Below, in pieces: positions 49,463 to 59,529 of a DNA stretch of 59,857 nucleotides. The notes beneath the pieces were generated by a model. It did no database searches. It had not been told where the DNA came from and saw only the letters and a program-made list of their open reading frames with translations. Numbering within the stretch: position 1 is the first letter of the stretch; the number at the start of each line of letters is the position of its first letter. Source of the stretch: Spirochaetales bacterium (GTDB lineage: Bacteria; Spirochaetota; GWE2-31-10; MWDO01); contig JAFYAI010000031.1 in the NCBI GenBank assembly GCA_017540815.1, positions 1 to 59,857 of the forward strand. The letters run 5' to 3'. Made by a program: the position numbers and the translations under genes.

Positions 49463-50797
49463 GTGACATATTTTCCACATTCTCAGCAGGACATAAAGGA
49501 CATGCTGAAGACAATCGGTAAAAATGAGTTGGATGACTTACTGCAGCCCGTTGCCAAAGAGTTTATCGCCGATAAGATGAACTTGCCGGACGGGATGAGT
49601 GAGCCGGAAGTTGAACAATACTTTAAGAATCTCGCAGCGAAGAACAAACCCTACAAATCAATATTTATGGGAGCCGGTGCGAACAATCACTATATTCCGG
49701 CAGCGGTTGATGAGATTGCAAGCCGACAGGAGTTCTACACTGCATACACGCCGTATCAGGCAGAGATTTCACAGGGAACTCTGCAGGCAATTTTTGAATA
49801 TCAGACTTATATCTGCCGTCTTACAGGGATGGATGCAACTAACGCATCAATGTATGACGGAGCGACGGCTCTTGCAGAGTCAGCAATGATGGCTGTGGCT
49901 CAGACACGCCAGCCGAAACTTCTTGTTGATAAGTATATTCATCCTGAGTACATAAGTGTCTTGCGAACTTATATGAATGCTCGTAATGTTACTGTTGATT
50001 TGGTTGATACGGGAGCGTTTGAGTTTAATAAGGCAGCATTTGATAAGGCTTGGAATAAGGATTATGCGGCATTTATCATTGCATGTCCGAATTTCTGCGG
50101 TACGCTTGTTGATTATTCCGGTGTTGTGGAGAATGTTCACGCAGACAAGAGACTTGTTATTCAGGTTTTTACCGAACCGTTAAGTATGATTGTAGCAAAG
50201 ACACCGACAGAACTTGGAGCAGACATCGTTTGCGGTGAGGCTCAGAGCCTTGGCAATCCGCTGTCTTACGGAGGTCCGTATCTCGGTGTAATCGCCTGCA
50301 GGAAAGAATATATGCGTAAGATGCCGGGCCGCATCGTCGGACAGACTAAGGACAAGGACGGCAATATCGCTTATACGCTGACACTCACCGCACGAGAGCA
50401 GCACATTCGTCGGGAACTTGCTTCATCGAATATCTGTTCCAATCACGGATTGTGTGCATTCCGAGCGAGTGTTTACATGTCAGTAATGGGCAAGTCGGGA
50501 TTAACCGATTGTGCTTTGTCAAATCTTGAACAATCTCACAAACTTCAGTCTGAAATAGCAAAACTTGGTAATTTCCAGATTATTCCTAATCAGGTATTTT
50601 TTAATGAGTTTGTAATAAAAACTAATATAAATGCGTCTGCGTTATCCGAGACTCTCGAAAACAACGATATTCTCTCCTGCTATGACTTGTCGAATGTCGA
50701 TGAAAGTCTTAAAGGCTGTTATCTTGTCGGATGTACAGAGATGTGCAGTGATGAAGACATTGACTATTTCGTAGAAGTTTTAGGAGGTATAAAATGA
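49463..50797 (+). CDS. gcvPA: Glycine dehydrogenase (decarboxylating) subunit 1
   Basis: The 444-residue protein is the N-terminal half of split P-protein of the glycine cleavage system. It has MGAGANNHYIPAAVDEI, YTPYQAEISQGTLQAIFEYQ, DGATALAESAMMA and LGNPLSYGGPYLGV. The start is GTG at 49463 with AGGAG upstream. It overlaps gcvPB by four bases. GcvT and GcvH are not in the window, so the rest of the system is encoded elsewhere. Confidence 0.93.
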   Translation: MTYFPHSQQDIKDMLKTIGKNELDDLLQPVAKEFIADKMNLPDGMSEPEVEQYFKNLAAKNKPYKSIFMGAGANNHYIPAAVDEIASRQEFYTAYTPYQAEISQGTLQAIFEYQTYICRLTGMDATNASMYDGATALAESAMMAVAQTRQPKLLVDKYIHPEYISVLRTYMNARNVTVDLVDTGAFEFNKAAFDKAWNKDYAAFIIACPNFCGTLVDYSGVVENVHADKRLVIQVFTEPLSMIVAKTPTELGADIVCGEAQSLGNPLSYGGPYLGVIACRKEYMRKMPGRIVGQTKDKDGNIAYTLTLTAREQHIRRELASSNICSNHGLCAFRASVYMSVMGKSGLTDCALSNLEQSHKLQSEIAKLGNFQIIPNQVFFNEFVIKTNINASALSETLENNDILSCYDLSNVDESLKGCYLVGCTEMCSDEDIDYFVEVLGGIK

Positions 50798-52260
50798 GTG
50801 ATACAATGACTAAAAACGGAGCACATTTTGATAAAAATCTGATTTTTGAAAAAGATAACGATACACTGTCTCGGTTTGCTTTTACACATTCGGCAAAGCA
50901 GGCGAGTGATTATTTGCCTGCCAATCAGGTTCGCAATGCGGAATTAGATATGCCGAATGTCAGTGAAGTTGAAGTTGTTCGACATTTCATCGAGTTGTCA
51001 GGCAAGAATTACGGTGTGGATAACGGGATGTATCCGCTGGGCAGCTGCACGATGAAATATAATCCCAAGATTAACGAAAAAATCTCTAAGTTTGACTCAT
51101 TTAACAATATGCATCCATATTCTGCGAATGAGCGTGTACAGGGAACTCTTGAGATTATTCACGAATGCGGTAAAGATCTGGCTGAAGTGACAGGCATGGC
51201 TGATATGTCATTCGCTCCCTGTGCCGGTGCTCACGGCGAGCTGACAGCGATGTTCATCGTCAAGGCTTATTTCCGAAACAAAGGCGAGGATCGTCAGATT
51301 ATCCTTGTGCCCGATTCGGCTCACGGAACTAACCCGGCTTCTGCAAATGTGGCAGGATTCAAGGTTGTTTCAGTTAATTCAGATGCTGACGGTTTTGTCG
51401 ATATTGAGGACTTGAAGTCCAAAGCAAATGAGAATGTTGCGGCATTTATGCTGACTAATCCTAACACGCTTGGTCTGTATGAAAAGAATATCGCTCTTAT
51501 TCGTGATATTTGCCATGCCAAAGGCATCCAGCTTTACTACGACGGAGCAAATCTTAATGCGATTCTCGGTATATCACGACCGGGTGACACGGGATTTGAC
51601 CTTGTGCATCTCAATCTCCACAAGTCATTCTCAACTCCGCACGGCGGTGGCGGACCGGGATGCGGTGCTGTCGGTGTGAAAGCTCATCTGAAAGACTTTA
51701 TGCCGAACTATATCACTTCTTATAAGAATGGTCAATATTCGATCGAGCATCGAGGCGGACTGACTATCGGACAGGTTAGAGCATTCTCAACTAACTTCTC
51801 GGTGTTGGTTAAAGCGTTTGCATATATCAAGTCTCTCGGTGCTGCGGGTCTGCGAATGAGCGGACTCCTTGCCCTACTTAATGCCAACTATATCGCCGCT
51901 TTGCTGCGTGACACATTCACTATTGCGACAAAACCGCACATTATGCACGAGTTCGTTATCGGATTAGACAGCGAGTGTCACCAATACGACATCAGCATTA
52001 TGGACTTTGCGAAGCGTATTCTTGACTACGGTTATCACGCTCCGACCGTCAGCTTCCCGCTTATCGTGCATAACTGCCTGATGATTGAACCGACGGAGAC
52101 TGAGAGCAAGAAGCGACTTGATGACTTCGCAGCAGTGCTTCTCAAAATCTATGATGAGATGAAGACAGACGCACAAACTTTGCGTGACTGCCCGACACTC
52201 ACACCGGTTAAGCGAATCGATGATGTCACGGCAGCCCGTGTGCCTATTGTGAAGTATTGA
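50794..52260 (+). CDS. gcvPB: Glycine dehydrogenase (decarboxylating) subunit 2
   Basis: The 488-residue PLP-bearing half of P-protein has YPLGSCTMKYNPKINE, SFAPCAGAHGELTAM, DSAHGTNPASANVAGF, the PLP lysine in LNLHKSFSTPHGGGGPGCG and HRGGLTIGQVRAFSTNF. With subunit 1 it decarboxylates glycine and passes the aminomethyl group to the H-protein lipoyl arm. The ATGA overlap shows translational coupling. A terminator follows. Confidence 0.94.
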   Translation: MSDTMTKNGAHFDKNLIFEKDNDTLSRFAFTHSAKQASDYLPANQVRNAELDMPNVSEVEVVRHFIELSGKNYGVDNGMYPLGSCTMKYNPKINEKISKFDSFNNMHPYSANERVQGTLEIIHECGKDLAEVTGMADMSFAPCAGAHGELTAMFIVKAYFRNKGEDRQIILVPDSAHGTNPASANVAGFKVVSVNSDADGFVDIEDLKSKANENVAAFMLTNPNTLGLYEKNIALIRDICHAKGIQLYYDGANLNAILGISRPGDTGFDLVHLNLHKSFSTPHGGGGPGCGAVGVKAHLKDFMPNYITSYKNGQYSIEHRGGLTIGQVRAFSTNFSVLVKAFAYIKSLGAAGLRMSGLLALLNANYIAALLRDTFTIATKPHIMHEFVIGLDSECHQYDISIMDFAKRILDYGYHAPTVSFPLIVHNCLMIEPTETESKKRLDDFAAVLLKIYDEMKTDAQTLRDCPTLTPVKRIDDVTAARVPIVKY

Positions 52261-52267
52261 CAAGGAT

Positions 52268-52304
52268 AAAAAAATCTCACTTCTATCGAAGTGAGATTTT
52301 TTTT
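52268..52304. terminator. Terminator between gcvPB and araC-type gene
   Basis: AAAAAAATCTCACTTC, loop TATC and GAAGTGAGATTTTTTTT; convergent genes flank it. Confidence 0.88.
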
Positions 52305-53130
52305 AGAAAAATTTTTTCTTATATTCCGTTGGGGTCATGCCAACGATCCGCTTGAATGCTTCGGTAAATGCGGAGGCGGATGTATATCCGGACTGCTTCG
52401 CGATACTGTCGAATGGCAGATTGTCTTTCATCATGGCTTTGGCTTTGCTAATGCGGACTTTGTTCAGATAACTGACAGGCGTTTCATTCATGAATTTCAC
52501 GAATGCTTTGGTGAAATATGTATAACCGTATCGTGAGACGGCAGATATATCCCGTATCGTCAGACTGCTCTCCGTAAAATGCTCAAATATAAATAAAATC
52601 ACATCTTTGAAATCCTGAAAATAATCAGCCTGCGGGCGGCGGTTATCAATATCATCCTGTAGTCCTGCACGGATGAGCGTATCGATGATCTCCGTCGCGA
52701 TAGTCTCGCTTTGTGTCAGACCAAATAAATTCAATTCAGTCAGCAGTCCTGAATTTATGAGAAATCGCGTGTAGAATAATTTATCCTCATAGCCCAATTC
52801 TGCTTTTCTTCGGTTAAGATAATCTTCATCAGCGGCGATGGACATCAGCTCCGAGGTGAGAGACAAACGCAGTCCGTGTTCCACATGCGGATTGACAGGA
52901 TAACAATATCCTACTTCGCCGGGATAGTTAGCCTGCTCATATCGCAGTATTGGGATCGTCTCCAAAGGTATGATAAACTCATAATGATTATGTGCATGAG
53001 CAAACGGCTTCATTCGCATATCCTGACTGCCGTTGTAGAATCCTACACTCAGATGCGGCACTGATACGATCTTGGTATAAGTCTTTAGTTCATTTTCGTT
53101 TTGTGCGTGGCAGAGACTGAGCGGCATCAT
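52303..53130 (-). CDS. AraC-family transcriptional regulator
   Basis: The 275-residue protein has an N-terminal cupin-type half (FAHAHNHYEFIIPLE, near 45-60) and a C-terminal double helix-turn-helix (LTIRDISAVSRYGYTYFTKAF, then FDSIAKQSGYTSASAFTEAF and GMTPTEYKKKFF). The His-rich early strand suggests small-ligand or metal sensing. No obvious target gene is adjacent in divergent orientation except the RelB antitoxin unit. An ATG two codons in is equally possible. Confidence 0.85.
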   Translation of the reverse strand: MMPLSLCHAQNENELKTYTKIVSVPHLSVGFYNGSQDMRMKPFAHAHNHYEFIIPLETIPILRYEQANYPGEVGYCYPVNPHVEHGLRLSLTSELMSIAADEDYLNRRKAELGYEDKLFYTRFLINSGLLTELNLFGLTQSETIATEIIDTLIRAGLQDDIDNRRPQADYFQDFKDVILFIFEHFTESSLTIRDISAVSRYGYTYFTKAFVKFMNETPVSYLNKVRISKAKAMMKDNLPFDSIAKQSGYTSASAFTEAFKRIVGMTPTEYKKKFF

Positions 53131-53305
53131 ATTTCTGTTCCTACATACATTGCACAGATTTTCATATTATTATTGTATCACAATCATCCGAGAAAAGTCA
53201 ATCCATAAATCAGAGATCTGTTTTTTTTATTTTCTTACTTTATCCTTGATTATTGTATTACATTGTGTTATAATATGCTCATAAGATAATACAAGGAGTG
53301 ACAAT

Positions 53306-53509
53306 ATGGCTACAGTAAGCATCAGAATGAATGATGATACAAAAATCGCATTTGAGGAATTCTGCAAATCCGTCGGACTGACTGTTTCTGCAGCAATGAA
53401 TATGTTTGCCAAAATAACACTGCGTGAGAACCGCATCCCGTTTGAGATTAGCGGCGATCCATTCTGGAATGAAGAAAATCAGGCAAGACTGCGAAAATCA
53501 ATCAAATGA
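53306..53509 (+). CDS. RelB/DinJ-family antitoxin without functional toxin
   Basis: The 67-residue protein MATVSIRMNDDTKIAFEEFC onward, with SVGLTVSAAMNMFAKITLRE and IPFEISGDPFW, is a ribbon-helix-helix RelB/DinJ antitoxin of full length. AAGGAG precedes the ATG, with TTATAATATG further upstream. The downstream toxin frame is reduced to a stub. Confidence 0.85.
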   Translation: MATVSIRMNDDTKIAFEEFCKSVGLTVSAAMNMFAKITLRENRIPFEISGDPFWNEENQARLRKSIK

Positions 53510-53555
53510 TACTGTTTATATCGTTTACTGCAGAACTCATTATCATAAAAAATAA
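53505..53555 (+). pseudogene. C-terminal stub of a YoeB/RelE-like toxin
   Basis: Overlapping the antitoxin stop, a plus-strand frame reads NDTVYIVYCRTHYHKK and stops. The phrase matches the C-terminal strand of YoeB/RelE-type toxins (IVSCRTHY-like). Some 70 residues that should precede it are absent. Confidence 0.55.
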
Positions 53556-53576
53556 TAAATAATTAAGGAGCATTAT

Positions 53577-54431
53577 ATGAATCGATATGTAATTGGCGGG
53601 CTGCTTGTATGTGCACTGCTGTTGGTCGGATGCCGCGACAAAAAGGCAGACAACTCGCCTGCGGAGACAGCGAAAGTCCCTGATGGCACAAAGACGATCA
53701 AACTTGCTGACGGAGCAGAAGTGACTTGGATCAGGGATAACCCTGCACAGAAACTCAACCCGAGGGAACTCTTCCCGGCAGCGGATGATGAGCTGTGGAA
53801 TGGTCTTAATATGCCTGACGGTCTGCCGGCAACAGTCAGCACATTTCTGCTGAAAGTGAACGGTGAGTATATCCTGTTCGATGCAGGTCTTGGTGATATG
53901 GGCGGTCAGATGCGTAAACGCTTGTCTGAACTTGGCATCTCGCCGGATGAGATCAAACTCATATATCTGACGCATTTTCACGGAGACCACATCGGCGGAC
54001 TTATCACTGCCGCTGAGAATGGGCAGATCAGCAGAGTATTTGCCAATGCAGAGATATATGCGTCACAGACAGAGTATGATGCCTGGATGAACAACATATC
54101 CAACAATGATCTGCAGAAAAACATTATGGGACTGTATCAGGACAAGCTGCACTTATTTGCATTCAGAGACACACTGCCTCACAATGTTACTGCACTTGAT
54201 GCTGTCGGACACACTCCCGGACATACAGCATACAGATACAATGAGCTGCTCATCGTCGGAGATCTGATGCACGGATATGCCCTGCAAAAGGACCACCCTG
54301 AGATCAACTCGATCTATGATATGGATAAAGACAAGTCTGCACAGAGCCGCATACGGCTTATGCAATATGCTCAGGATAACCATCTGATTATGGCAGGCAT
54401 GCATCTGCCGGAGCCGGGATTTATACAGTAA
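53577..54431 (+). CDS. Lipoprotein metallo-beta-lactamase-fold hydrolase
   Basis: The 284-residue protein has a lipobox LLLVGC (Cys near 19). Its MBL fold carries the zinc motif THFHGDHIGG, later GHTPGHTAYRY, the bridging Asp in LIVGDLMHGY and a C-terminal GMHLPEPGF. It resembles AHL-lactonase or organophosphate-hydrolase-like enzymes that lie outside the cytoplasm, but the substrate is unknown. AAGGAG lies before the ATG. It may share the antitoxin promoter. Confidence 0.85.
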   Translation: MNRYVIGGLLVCALLLVGCRDKKADNSPAETAKVPDGTKTIKLADGAEVTWIRDNPAQKLNPRELFPAADDELWNGLNMPDGLPATVSTFLLKVNGEYILFDAGLGDMGGQMRKRLSELGISPDEIKLIYLTHFHGDHIGGLITAAENGQISRVFANAEIYASQTEYDAWMNNISNNDLQKNIMGLYQDKLHLFAFRDTLPHNVTALDAVGHTPGHTAYRYNELLIVGDLMHGYALQKDHPEINSIYDMDKDKSAQSRIRLMQYAQDNHLIMAGMHLPEPGFIQ

Positions 54432-54443
54432 ACATATTGCTGC

Positions 54444-54479
54444 AAAAAAAGCGGGATTTTATAACATCCCGCTTTTTTT
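54444..54479. terminator. Terminator between MBL-fold and chemoreceptor genes
   Basis: AAAAAAAGCGGGAT, eight-base loop, ATCCCGCTTTTTTT; flanked by convergent genes. Confidence 0.87.
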
Positions 54480-54491
54480 ATACATTAGTAC

Positions 54492-56567
54492 TCAGACTTG
54501 GAACTGATCAATCTGCATCCCGATACGAGTCACGGAACTGTTGACTTTCTCATAGATGCCGGAGAGAACGGCACTTGTCTGTTTTATCTCTGATGCACCG
54601 TCAGCCATCTGTTTTACTCCGTCTTTTATATCAATCGTAGCACTCTGCAGGTTCTCTATCTCTGTCAGTATCTGCTTATTGCCGATAGACATCTCATGAG
54701 ATGCTGTCCTGACTTCCGTTGTGCTGTCATTCATAACACGCAGTGCTTCAGCAATCTGCTTAGATCCGATCTGCTGTTCTTCCATTGCCGATCTGATAAG
54801 AGCTATAAGTTCATCTGTCTTGGTTATCTTATCGGTAACTCCGACAAAACTCTCGGAACTCTCGCGTGCTGCTGCAACAACCGCCTCGATTGTAGCAGTT
54901 ATCTTGCTCAGTTCTTCACTGATCTTGCGAGACTCAGCAGATGATGTCTCACTTAACTTGCGGATCTCGGCTGCAACTACAGCGAAACCTTTGCCTGACT
55001 CACCGGCATGAGCTGCTTCAATCGCCGCATTCATAGCCAAAAGGTTAGTTTCACTCGCCACATTAGTGATGGCAGCATTGGCATCCTGCAGAGCAATGGA
55101 CTGTTGCTGTATATCCAGTACATAGTCTGCTACACCCCGCTGCTTCTCTATACCTTCATTGGTGTTTTTCTCCAATGCGGTAAACGATGCTGCCATCTGC
55201 TCGACAGTACCATTAACCGAAGAAATATTGCCTATCATCTCTTCGACAGCAGCGGATGCCTGTGCAACCCCATTGGCCTGGTTTTCGATCATTCTTTCAA
55301 GGCTGCTGATATTCTCTGCGATCTCAGTAACGGCAGCAGAAGTCTGGAGAACCGAACCGGACTGATGTTCAGCCTGCCCTACAATGCGTTTAACATTAGA
55401 CAGTATCTGTGTTATAGACTTAGAAGTCCTGTCCAGACTCTTATGCAGCTCAGTCTCTACATTAGCAAGGTCAGTCTTGGATGATTTGACATCGCCGACA
55501 ATACGGCTGAGTTTCTCCATGAATTTATTAAATCCGATGACAAGACTGCCGACCTCATCTCTGACATTCGTATCAAGCCGCTGCGTCAAATCGGCATTAC
55601 CCATAGCGATGCGGTTGACAGCAACATCTACCGCTTTGATCGGCTGTGCAATACGCGAAGTGATAATCACAGCAATAATAACTGATACTATCATACTGAT
55701 CAAAGCCAGCACAACAACTATAGCCAAACTTTTTCTGACTTGAGCGTATATCTCACCGACATTGCCAACAGTAATCAAAATCCAGCCTGTATCGTTATTT
55801 ATCACACGCCCGGCGATATACATTTCATTCGATGCATCCGTATCTATAAAAACCTTACTGCCGAACTTTGACTTGTATTTCGCAAGAGATTTATAATCAT
55901 TAAAGAAATTGGATTGCATTACCTTATCCATATTGTCATTGGTCAGATATATCCCGTTGGGGTCAATCAGATAAGTCTTGCCATTCTCAGTAAGTTTCTT
56001 CTCACCGACTATAGCATTGATCTCAGTCAGCAGTATATCGATACCTGTTACACCGATGAATTGACCGCCTTTATGTACAGGATAAGCGACTGTAGTGACG
56101 AGAGATTTTGTAGTTTCATCTATATAAGGTTCTGTAACGACCACTTTGTTATACTTCTTGGCAGCGGCATACCAATCACGGGACTCCTTATCATAGTCAT
56201 TATCAGGTATCCAGTAATCACTGCTGTAGAACATCCCGCCCTGACTGACAGGCACAGGATCAGCATAATACAGACACAGTATAGTCGGATCATCTTTGAC
56301 AAGACTCTCGAAATCTTTCTGAGCCTGCTCCAACTCAAGGGATGCCCTTGTTACATAGAATGCCATATCCTTAACTATAGCCTTAGGCTTTTCAAAAAAA
56401 GCATCTATCGAGTCTGCGGCTGCTGTCATCTCCGATACAGCCTGTTTAATAACATTGTCTTTCAGTGCGGCATACTGACTGCCCAATGTCGGAACAGCAA
56501 CGATCAATATCGCTGTCATTATCATTACTGTTATCAGCATGATAATCTTGAATTTAATACTTCGCAT
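54492..56567 (-). CDS. Methyl-accepting chemotaxis protein with dCache amino-acid-type sensor
   Basis: The 691-residue receptor has TM1 (about 8-27), a periplasmic double Cache domain, TM2 (about 283-307), a HAMP domain and a long signalling hairpin with tip [20 protein letters not shown]. In the sensor Tyr125, Arg130, Trp132, Tyr133, Tyr148 and Asp177 have the same spacing as the amino-acid-binding motif of dCache_1AA receptors such as PctA (Y121, R126, W128, Y129, Y144, D173). It should report amino acids to the CheA array encoded at 27 kb. It is a single gene between two terminators. Confidence 0.93.
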   Translation of the reverse strand: MRSIKFKIIMLITVMIMTAILIVAVPTLGSQYAALKDNVIKQAVSEMTAAADSIDAFFEKPKAIVKDMAFYVTRASLELEQAQKDFESLVKDDPTILCLYYADPVPVSQGGMFYSSDYWIPDNDYDKESRDWYAAAKKYNKVVVTEPYIDETTKSLVTTVAYPVHKGGQFIGVTGIDILLTEINAIVGEKKLTENGKTYLIDPNGIYLTNDNMDKVMQSNFFNDYKSLAKYKSKFGSKVFIDTDASNEMYIAGRVINNDTGWILITVGNVGEIYAQVRKSLAIVVVLALISMIVSVIIAVIITSRIAQPIKAVDVAVNRIAMGNADLTQRLDTNVRDEVGSLVIGFNKFMEKLSRIVGDVKSSKTDLANVETELHKSLDRTSKSITQILSNVKRIVGQAEHQSGSVLQTSAAVTEIAENISSLERMIENQANGVAQASAAVEEMIGNISSVNGTVEQMAASFTALEKNTNEGIEKQRGVADYVLDIQQQSIALQDANAAITNVASETNLLAMNAAIEAAHAGESGKGFAVVAAEIRKLSETSSAESRKISEELSKITATIEAVVAAARESSESFVGVTDKITKTDELIALIRSAMEEQQIGSKQIAEALRVMNDSTTEVRTASHEMSIGNKQILTEIENLQSATIDIKDGVKQMADGASEIKQTSAVLSGIYEKVNSSVTRIGMQIDQFQV

Positions 56568-56603
56568 ATTATCTTATATCTCCTTGATTTATCTCCAGCA
56601 AAT

Positions 56604-56632
56604 ATTCTATCAAAACTCTGTCTGAAATGCAA
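56604..56632 (-). promoter_or_regulatory. Promoter of the chemoreceptor gene
   Basis: On the minus strand TTGCAT (56627-56632), 17-base spacer and TAGAAT (56604-56609), before an AAGGAG site. The -10 TAGAAT is shared with the che operon and gltX promoters. Confidence 0.55.
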
Positions 56633-56646
56633 GGGAAAAAATCAAA

Positions 56647-56694
56647 CATCAAAAAAAACCGTAAAATTATTAAATTTTACGGTTTTTTTTGATG
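56647..56694 (-). terminator. Terminator after the SLC12-like transporter gene
   Basis: CATCAAAAAAAACCGTAAAA plus TT, loop ATTA and the complement form a 22-bp perfect stem with T8 inside the arm on either strand. Confidence 0.85.
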
Positions 56695-56707
56695 TTTTCT
56701 TGCAATT

Positions 56708-59086
56708 TCACTTAAACACACTCACGCTGATCGCACTGCGTATCAGCAGTGTCTGCGGAAGTCCATCAGTGAGCCGCTTAACACTTTCAGCGTATTCTTC
56801 TTCTTTGCCGGGATCAGGAACATTCAGACCGAGTATGACCAACCGTGCATTAGCCGAAGACTCTCTTATAATACTGCCGATTTTTGGCCTGTCTTCGTTG
56901 GAATACTTCTTCTGTTCGATATTGGAGATAAGCGAGCGGAGTCTGTCATTCTTCATAAACAGTGACAGCATCTTGTTATCGCCGATCTTATCCATAAGAG
57001 ACGACTGGTGCTGCTGCTCCGAATGCTCAAGCTCGATAATCTCTACTTCTGCCTTGATACGCGAATACTTGGCAAGCATTGCAAGGTTTTTCTCCGCTTT
57101 CTCATAAGACTCATCATCGCGGACGATCATCTTGATCACTATGCGGGTATTCTTCCAGCCTTTGTTTTTCTTGATAAGGAAAGGGATAAGCATCATCAGA
57201 GACACATTCTGCTGAAATCCGCTCAGCCATATATCGATGCGGTCTTCCCGGTTATACACTGATGTAGCGGCAGTATTTTTTTTCAGAAATATCACACTCT
57301 TCTTCAGATGCTCATACGAAGCAAGATTGTGGAAATGCAGCATATAGTTATTGGTATCGAAGTCAATATCCGAGATAATCAGGTTGGACTTAAACGATCC
57401 CTTACCGTCAGCCTGCAGAGCCAGTATATGAGCGTGCTTATCCTTGTTGGTCACGATCAGTTCCGGATAGATATTCTTATAATGATTATCACGAATGTAA
57501 TTCTTAGCCTCGGTCAACTGTGTATCAAGCGTCTTGTAAATGTCATCAAGATATTCATCGATAAACAAATACTGACTTGTTATCCCGCTGTTGCCGGCAA
57601 TGAGCGAAGCCATCTCGATCAGATACATCCTGTTATCCGGATTATTCTCGAAGATCGAAATATTCGGCCGCCAGTTGCGCGGATGTTCGGCATACTTATC
57701 ATAATGCTCGATACCGACTTCGATAAAGAATGCCCACAGTCTCTTGCGCAGATCGCCCCAGTTAATATCGAAATCCCGCCGAGTCAGCAGCAGATATATC
57801 GTAAGAATGATAATGACAGCAACGATAGTCTGCAGCTTATTGATGAGGAACATCACTGCGAAACAGGAAATCGCTCCGAAGAGAGACACGCTCCAATGCA
57901 CTCGGAAACTCGGACGATAAGTCGGGCTCTGCACAATACTCTCGAAGAATACGATTATATTAAGCATACCGTAAGTCGCAAGGAAAAACATCGTCAGCAA
58001 CTGTGCAACGAAGTTCACATTGCCGATAAGCAGCAGAGTCTCAGCGAAAACCATGCTGACGATCGTTGCCCGGCGCGGCTCTTCAGTTCTGCCGCTCCCT
58101 TTGGCAAAAAAATGCGGTATAATATGATCCATCGCAAGTGACTGCAGAGTCCGCGGACCGCTTAGCAGACTGCCGATAGCAGATGACAGCGTTGCAGCAA
58201 GGATACCGGCTATGACAAGTGACGGTCCGAGTGAGACAGACCTGCCGTCTCCGATATTGAAAGTCACGATCTTGACTGCAGTATCGATCATTACATTTTC
58301 GTTATTCAGCAGCGTCCCCATATCGATATTGCAAGCGAATATCACAGCGACAAGCAGATATATAACGAATGTAAAAAGCACTGACAGGATCGTTCCGTTC
58401 GGGATATTTTTCCTCGGATCTTTCAGATCACCGGACAAACTCACTCCGGACAGTATACCTGTAACTGCCGGGAAGTATATCGCAAATGTTTTAAGGAAAT
58501 TGCCCTGAGAGAACTCCCCCCACATAGTCGGCTTAACATCAAATCTTACATTACCGACAGCGAAAGCAGCAATCGCTATCATGATCATCGCAAAGACGAA
58601 ATACTGCGACTTAATGGCAATACTCGTATTGAAGAATGTGAGCAGTGCTATAAGCAGCAGCACAATCGTGCCGAGCACCCTCTGGTCAAGCAGTATGAAT
58701 GTACTGTCCGGGAAAAATATTTTGAAAGGCTGCGTAAATCCTATGATATAGAATGCAATCGAAAATGACTGTGCAAAAAACAACACTATCCCCATTGCAC
58801 CGCCTATCTCAGGACCGAGACTGCGTGATATGATAAAGTATGAACCGCCTTCTTTGACATTGATATTAGTAGCGATCGATGAGATAGAAAATGATGTAGC
58901 CAGCGTGATGCAGTTAGCAATGACTATGACAGCCAATGCTCCGAGGAATCCGGCATTACCGATAACCCACCCCTCACGATAGAAGAGGATAACGCCGAAT
59001 ATCGTCAGTACATTTGTAACGAACACTCCGTTAAATGTGCCAAATCTTTTTTTGGATGCACTTTTTGTATTATCTGTATCGCTCAT
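56708..59086 (-). CDS. SLC12-like cation-chloride/amino-acid transporter
   Basis: The ATG at 59086 (GGAG six bases upstream) gives 792 residues. About 12 membrane segments (35-440) start FGTFNGVFVTNVLTIFGVIL, with KEGGSYFIISRSLGPEIGGAMG and SSAIGSLLSGPRTLQSLAMD. These match APC-superfamily proteins related to Na-K-Cl cotransporters. The last 330 residues form a soluble cytoplasmic domain as in SLC12 proteins. Ion or amino-acid specificity is not determinable. It follows acpS by 16 bases on the same strand. Confidence 0.82.
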   Translation of the reverse strand: MSDTDNTKSASKKRFGTFNGVFVTNVLTIFGVILFYREGWVIGNAGFLGALAVIVIANCITLATSFSISSIATNINVKEGGSYFIISRSLGPEIGGAMGIVLFFAQSFSIAFYIIGFTQPFKIFFPDSTFILLDQRVLGTIVLLLIALLTFFNTSIAIKSQYFVFAMIMIAIAAFAVGNVRFDVKPTMWGEFSQGNFLKTFAIYFPAVTGILSGVSLSGDLKDPRKNIPNGTILSVLFTFVIYLLVAVIFACNIDMGTLLNNENVMIDTAVKIVTFNIGDGRSVSLGPSLVIAGILAATLSSAIGSLLSGPRTLQSLAMDHIIPHFFAKGSGRTEEPRRATIVSMVFAETLLLIGNVNFVAQLLTMFFLATYGMLNIIVFFESIVQSPTYRPSFRVHWSVSLFGAISCFAVMFLINKLQTIVAVIIILTIYLLLTRRDFDINWGDLRKRLWAFFIEVGIEHYDKYAEHPRNWRPNISIFENNPDNRMYLIEMASLIAGNSGITSQYLFIDEYLDDIYKTLDTQLTEAKNYIRDNHYKNIYPELIVTNKDKHAHILALQADGKGSFKSNLIISDIDFDTNNYMLHFHNLASYEHLKKSVIFLKKNTAATSVYNREDRIDIWLSGFQQNVSLMMLIPFLIKKNKGWKNTRIVIKMIVRDDESYEKAEKNLAMLAKYSRIKAEVEIIELEHSEQQHQSSLMDKIGDNKMLSLFMKNDRLRSLISNIEQKKYSNEDRPKIGSIIRESSANARLVILGLNVPDPGKEEEYAESVKRLTDGLPQTLLIRSAISVSVFK

Positions 59087-59102
59087 ATCTGCTCCATGCA
59101 AC

Positions 59103-59477
59103 TTATTCAATGACTACGAAAGCGACAGCATAATCATCTTCATGAGTCAAAGCGAGGTTGATTTTATATTCTTCTTTATCTGTGAGAGTCCGTATCTTAT
59201 CCAGACAATGCTGACTGGTAATATGAAACTCAGGTCTGCCGGTCTTGGTCTTAACGACTTCAATCTGGCTGAGATCAAACTCCAGCACTTCCGAGTCTAT
59301 CGCCTTGATCAGTGCTTCCTTCGCAGCAAACCTCGCAGCAAACGACTCAGCCGGATGAGGTCTGCTCTGACAGTAAGCGATCTCCCCTTCGGAGAATATA
59401 TCACCTAATGCCTGCGGCGACTTTTCCATAAGTCTTGTCATTCTTTGTATTTTCAGAATATCTACACCGGTAAGCAT
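59103..59477 (-). CDS. acpS: Holo-[acyl-carrier-protein] synthase
   Basis: The 124-residue protein has GVDILKIQRM with the Mg-binding Asp, FSEGEIAYCQSR, ESFAARFAAKEALIKAI and a C-terminal LALTHEDDYAVAFVVI. It transfers phosphopantetheine from CoA to ACP. GGAG precedes the ATG. It is first in a two-gene unit with the transporter. Confidence 0.93.
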   Translation of the reverse strand: MLTGVDILKIQRMTRLMEKSPQALGDIFSEGEIAYCQSRPHPAESFAARFAAKEALIKAIDSEVLEFDLSQIEVVKTKTGRPEFHITSQHCLDKIRTLTDKEEYKINLALTHEDDYAVAFVVIE

Positions 59478-59529
59478 ATTATTATGACTCCATAAGTATA
59501 TTATATCAAAAAATCCGAAAAAAGCAACA

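Noticed and set aside
55914-57107. Plus-strand 397-codon open frame across the chemoreceptor and transporter genes
   Set aside because: It spans two real minus-strand genes and the terminator between them; no family or ribosome site.
57308-58141. Plus-strand 277-codon frame opposite the SLC12-like gene
   Set aside because: Antisense shadow with no recognisable domain.
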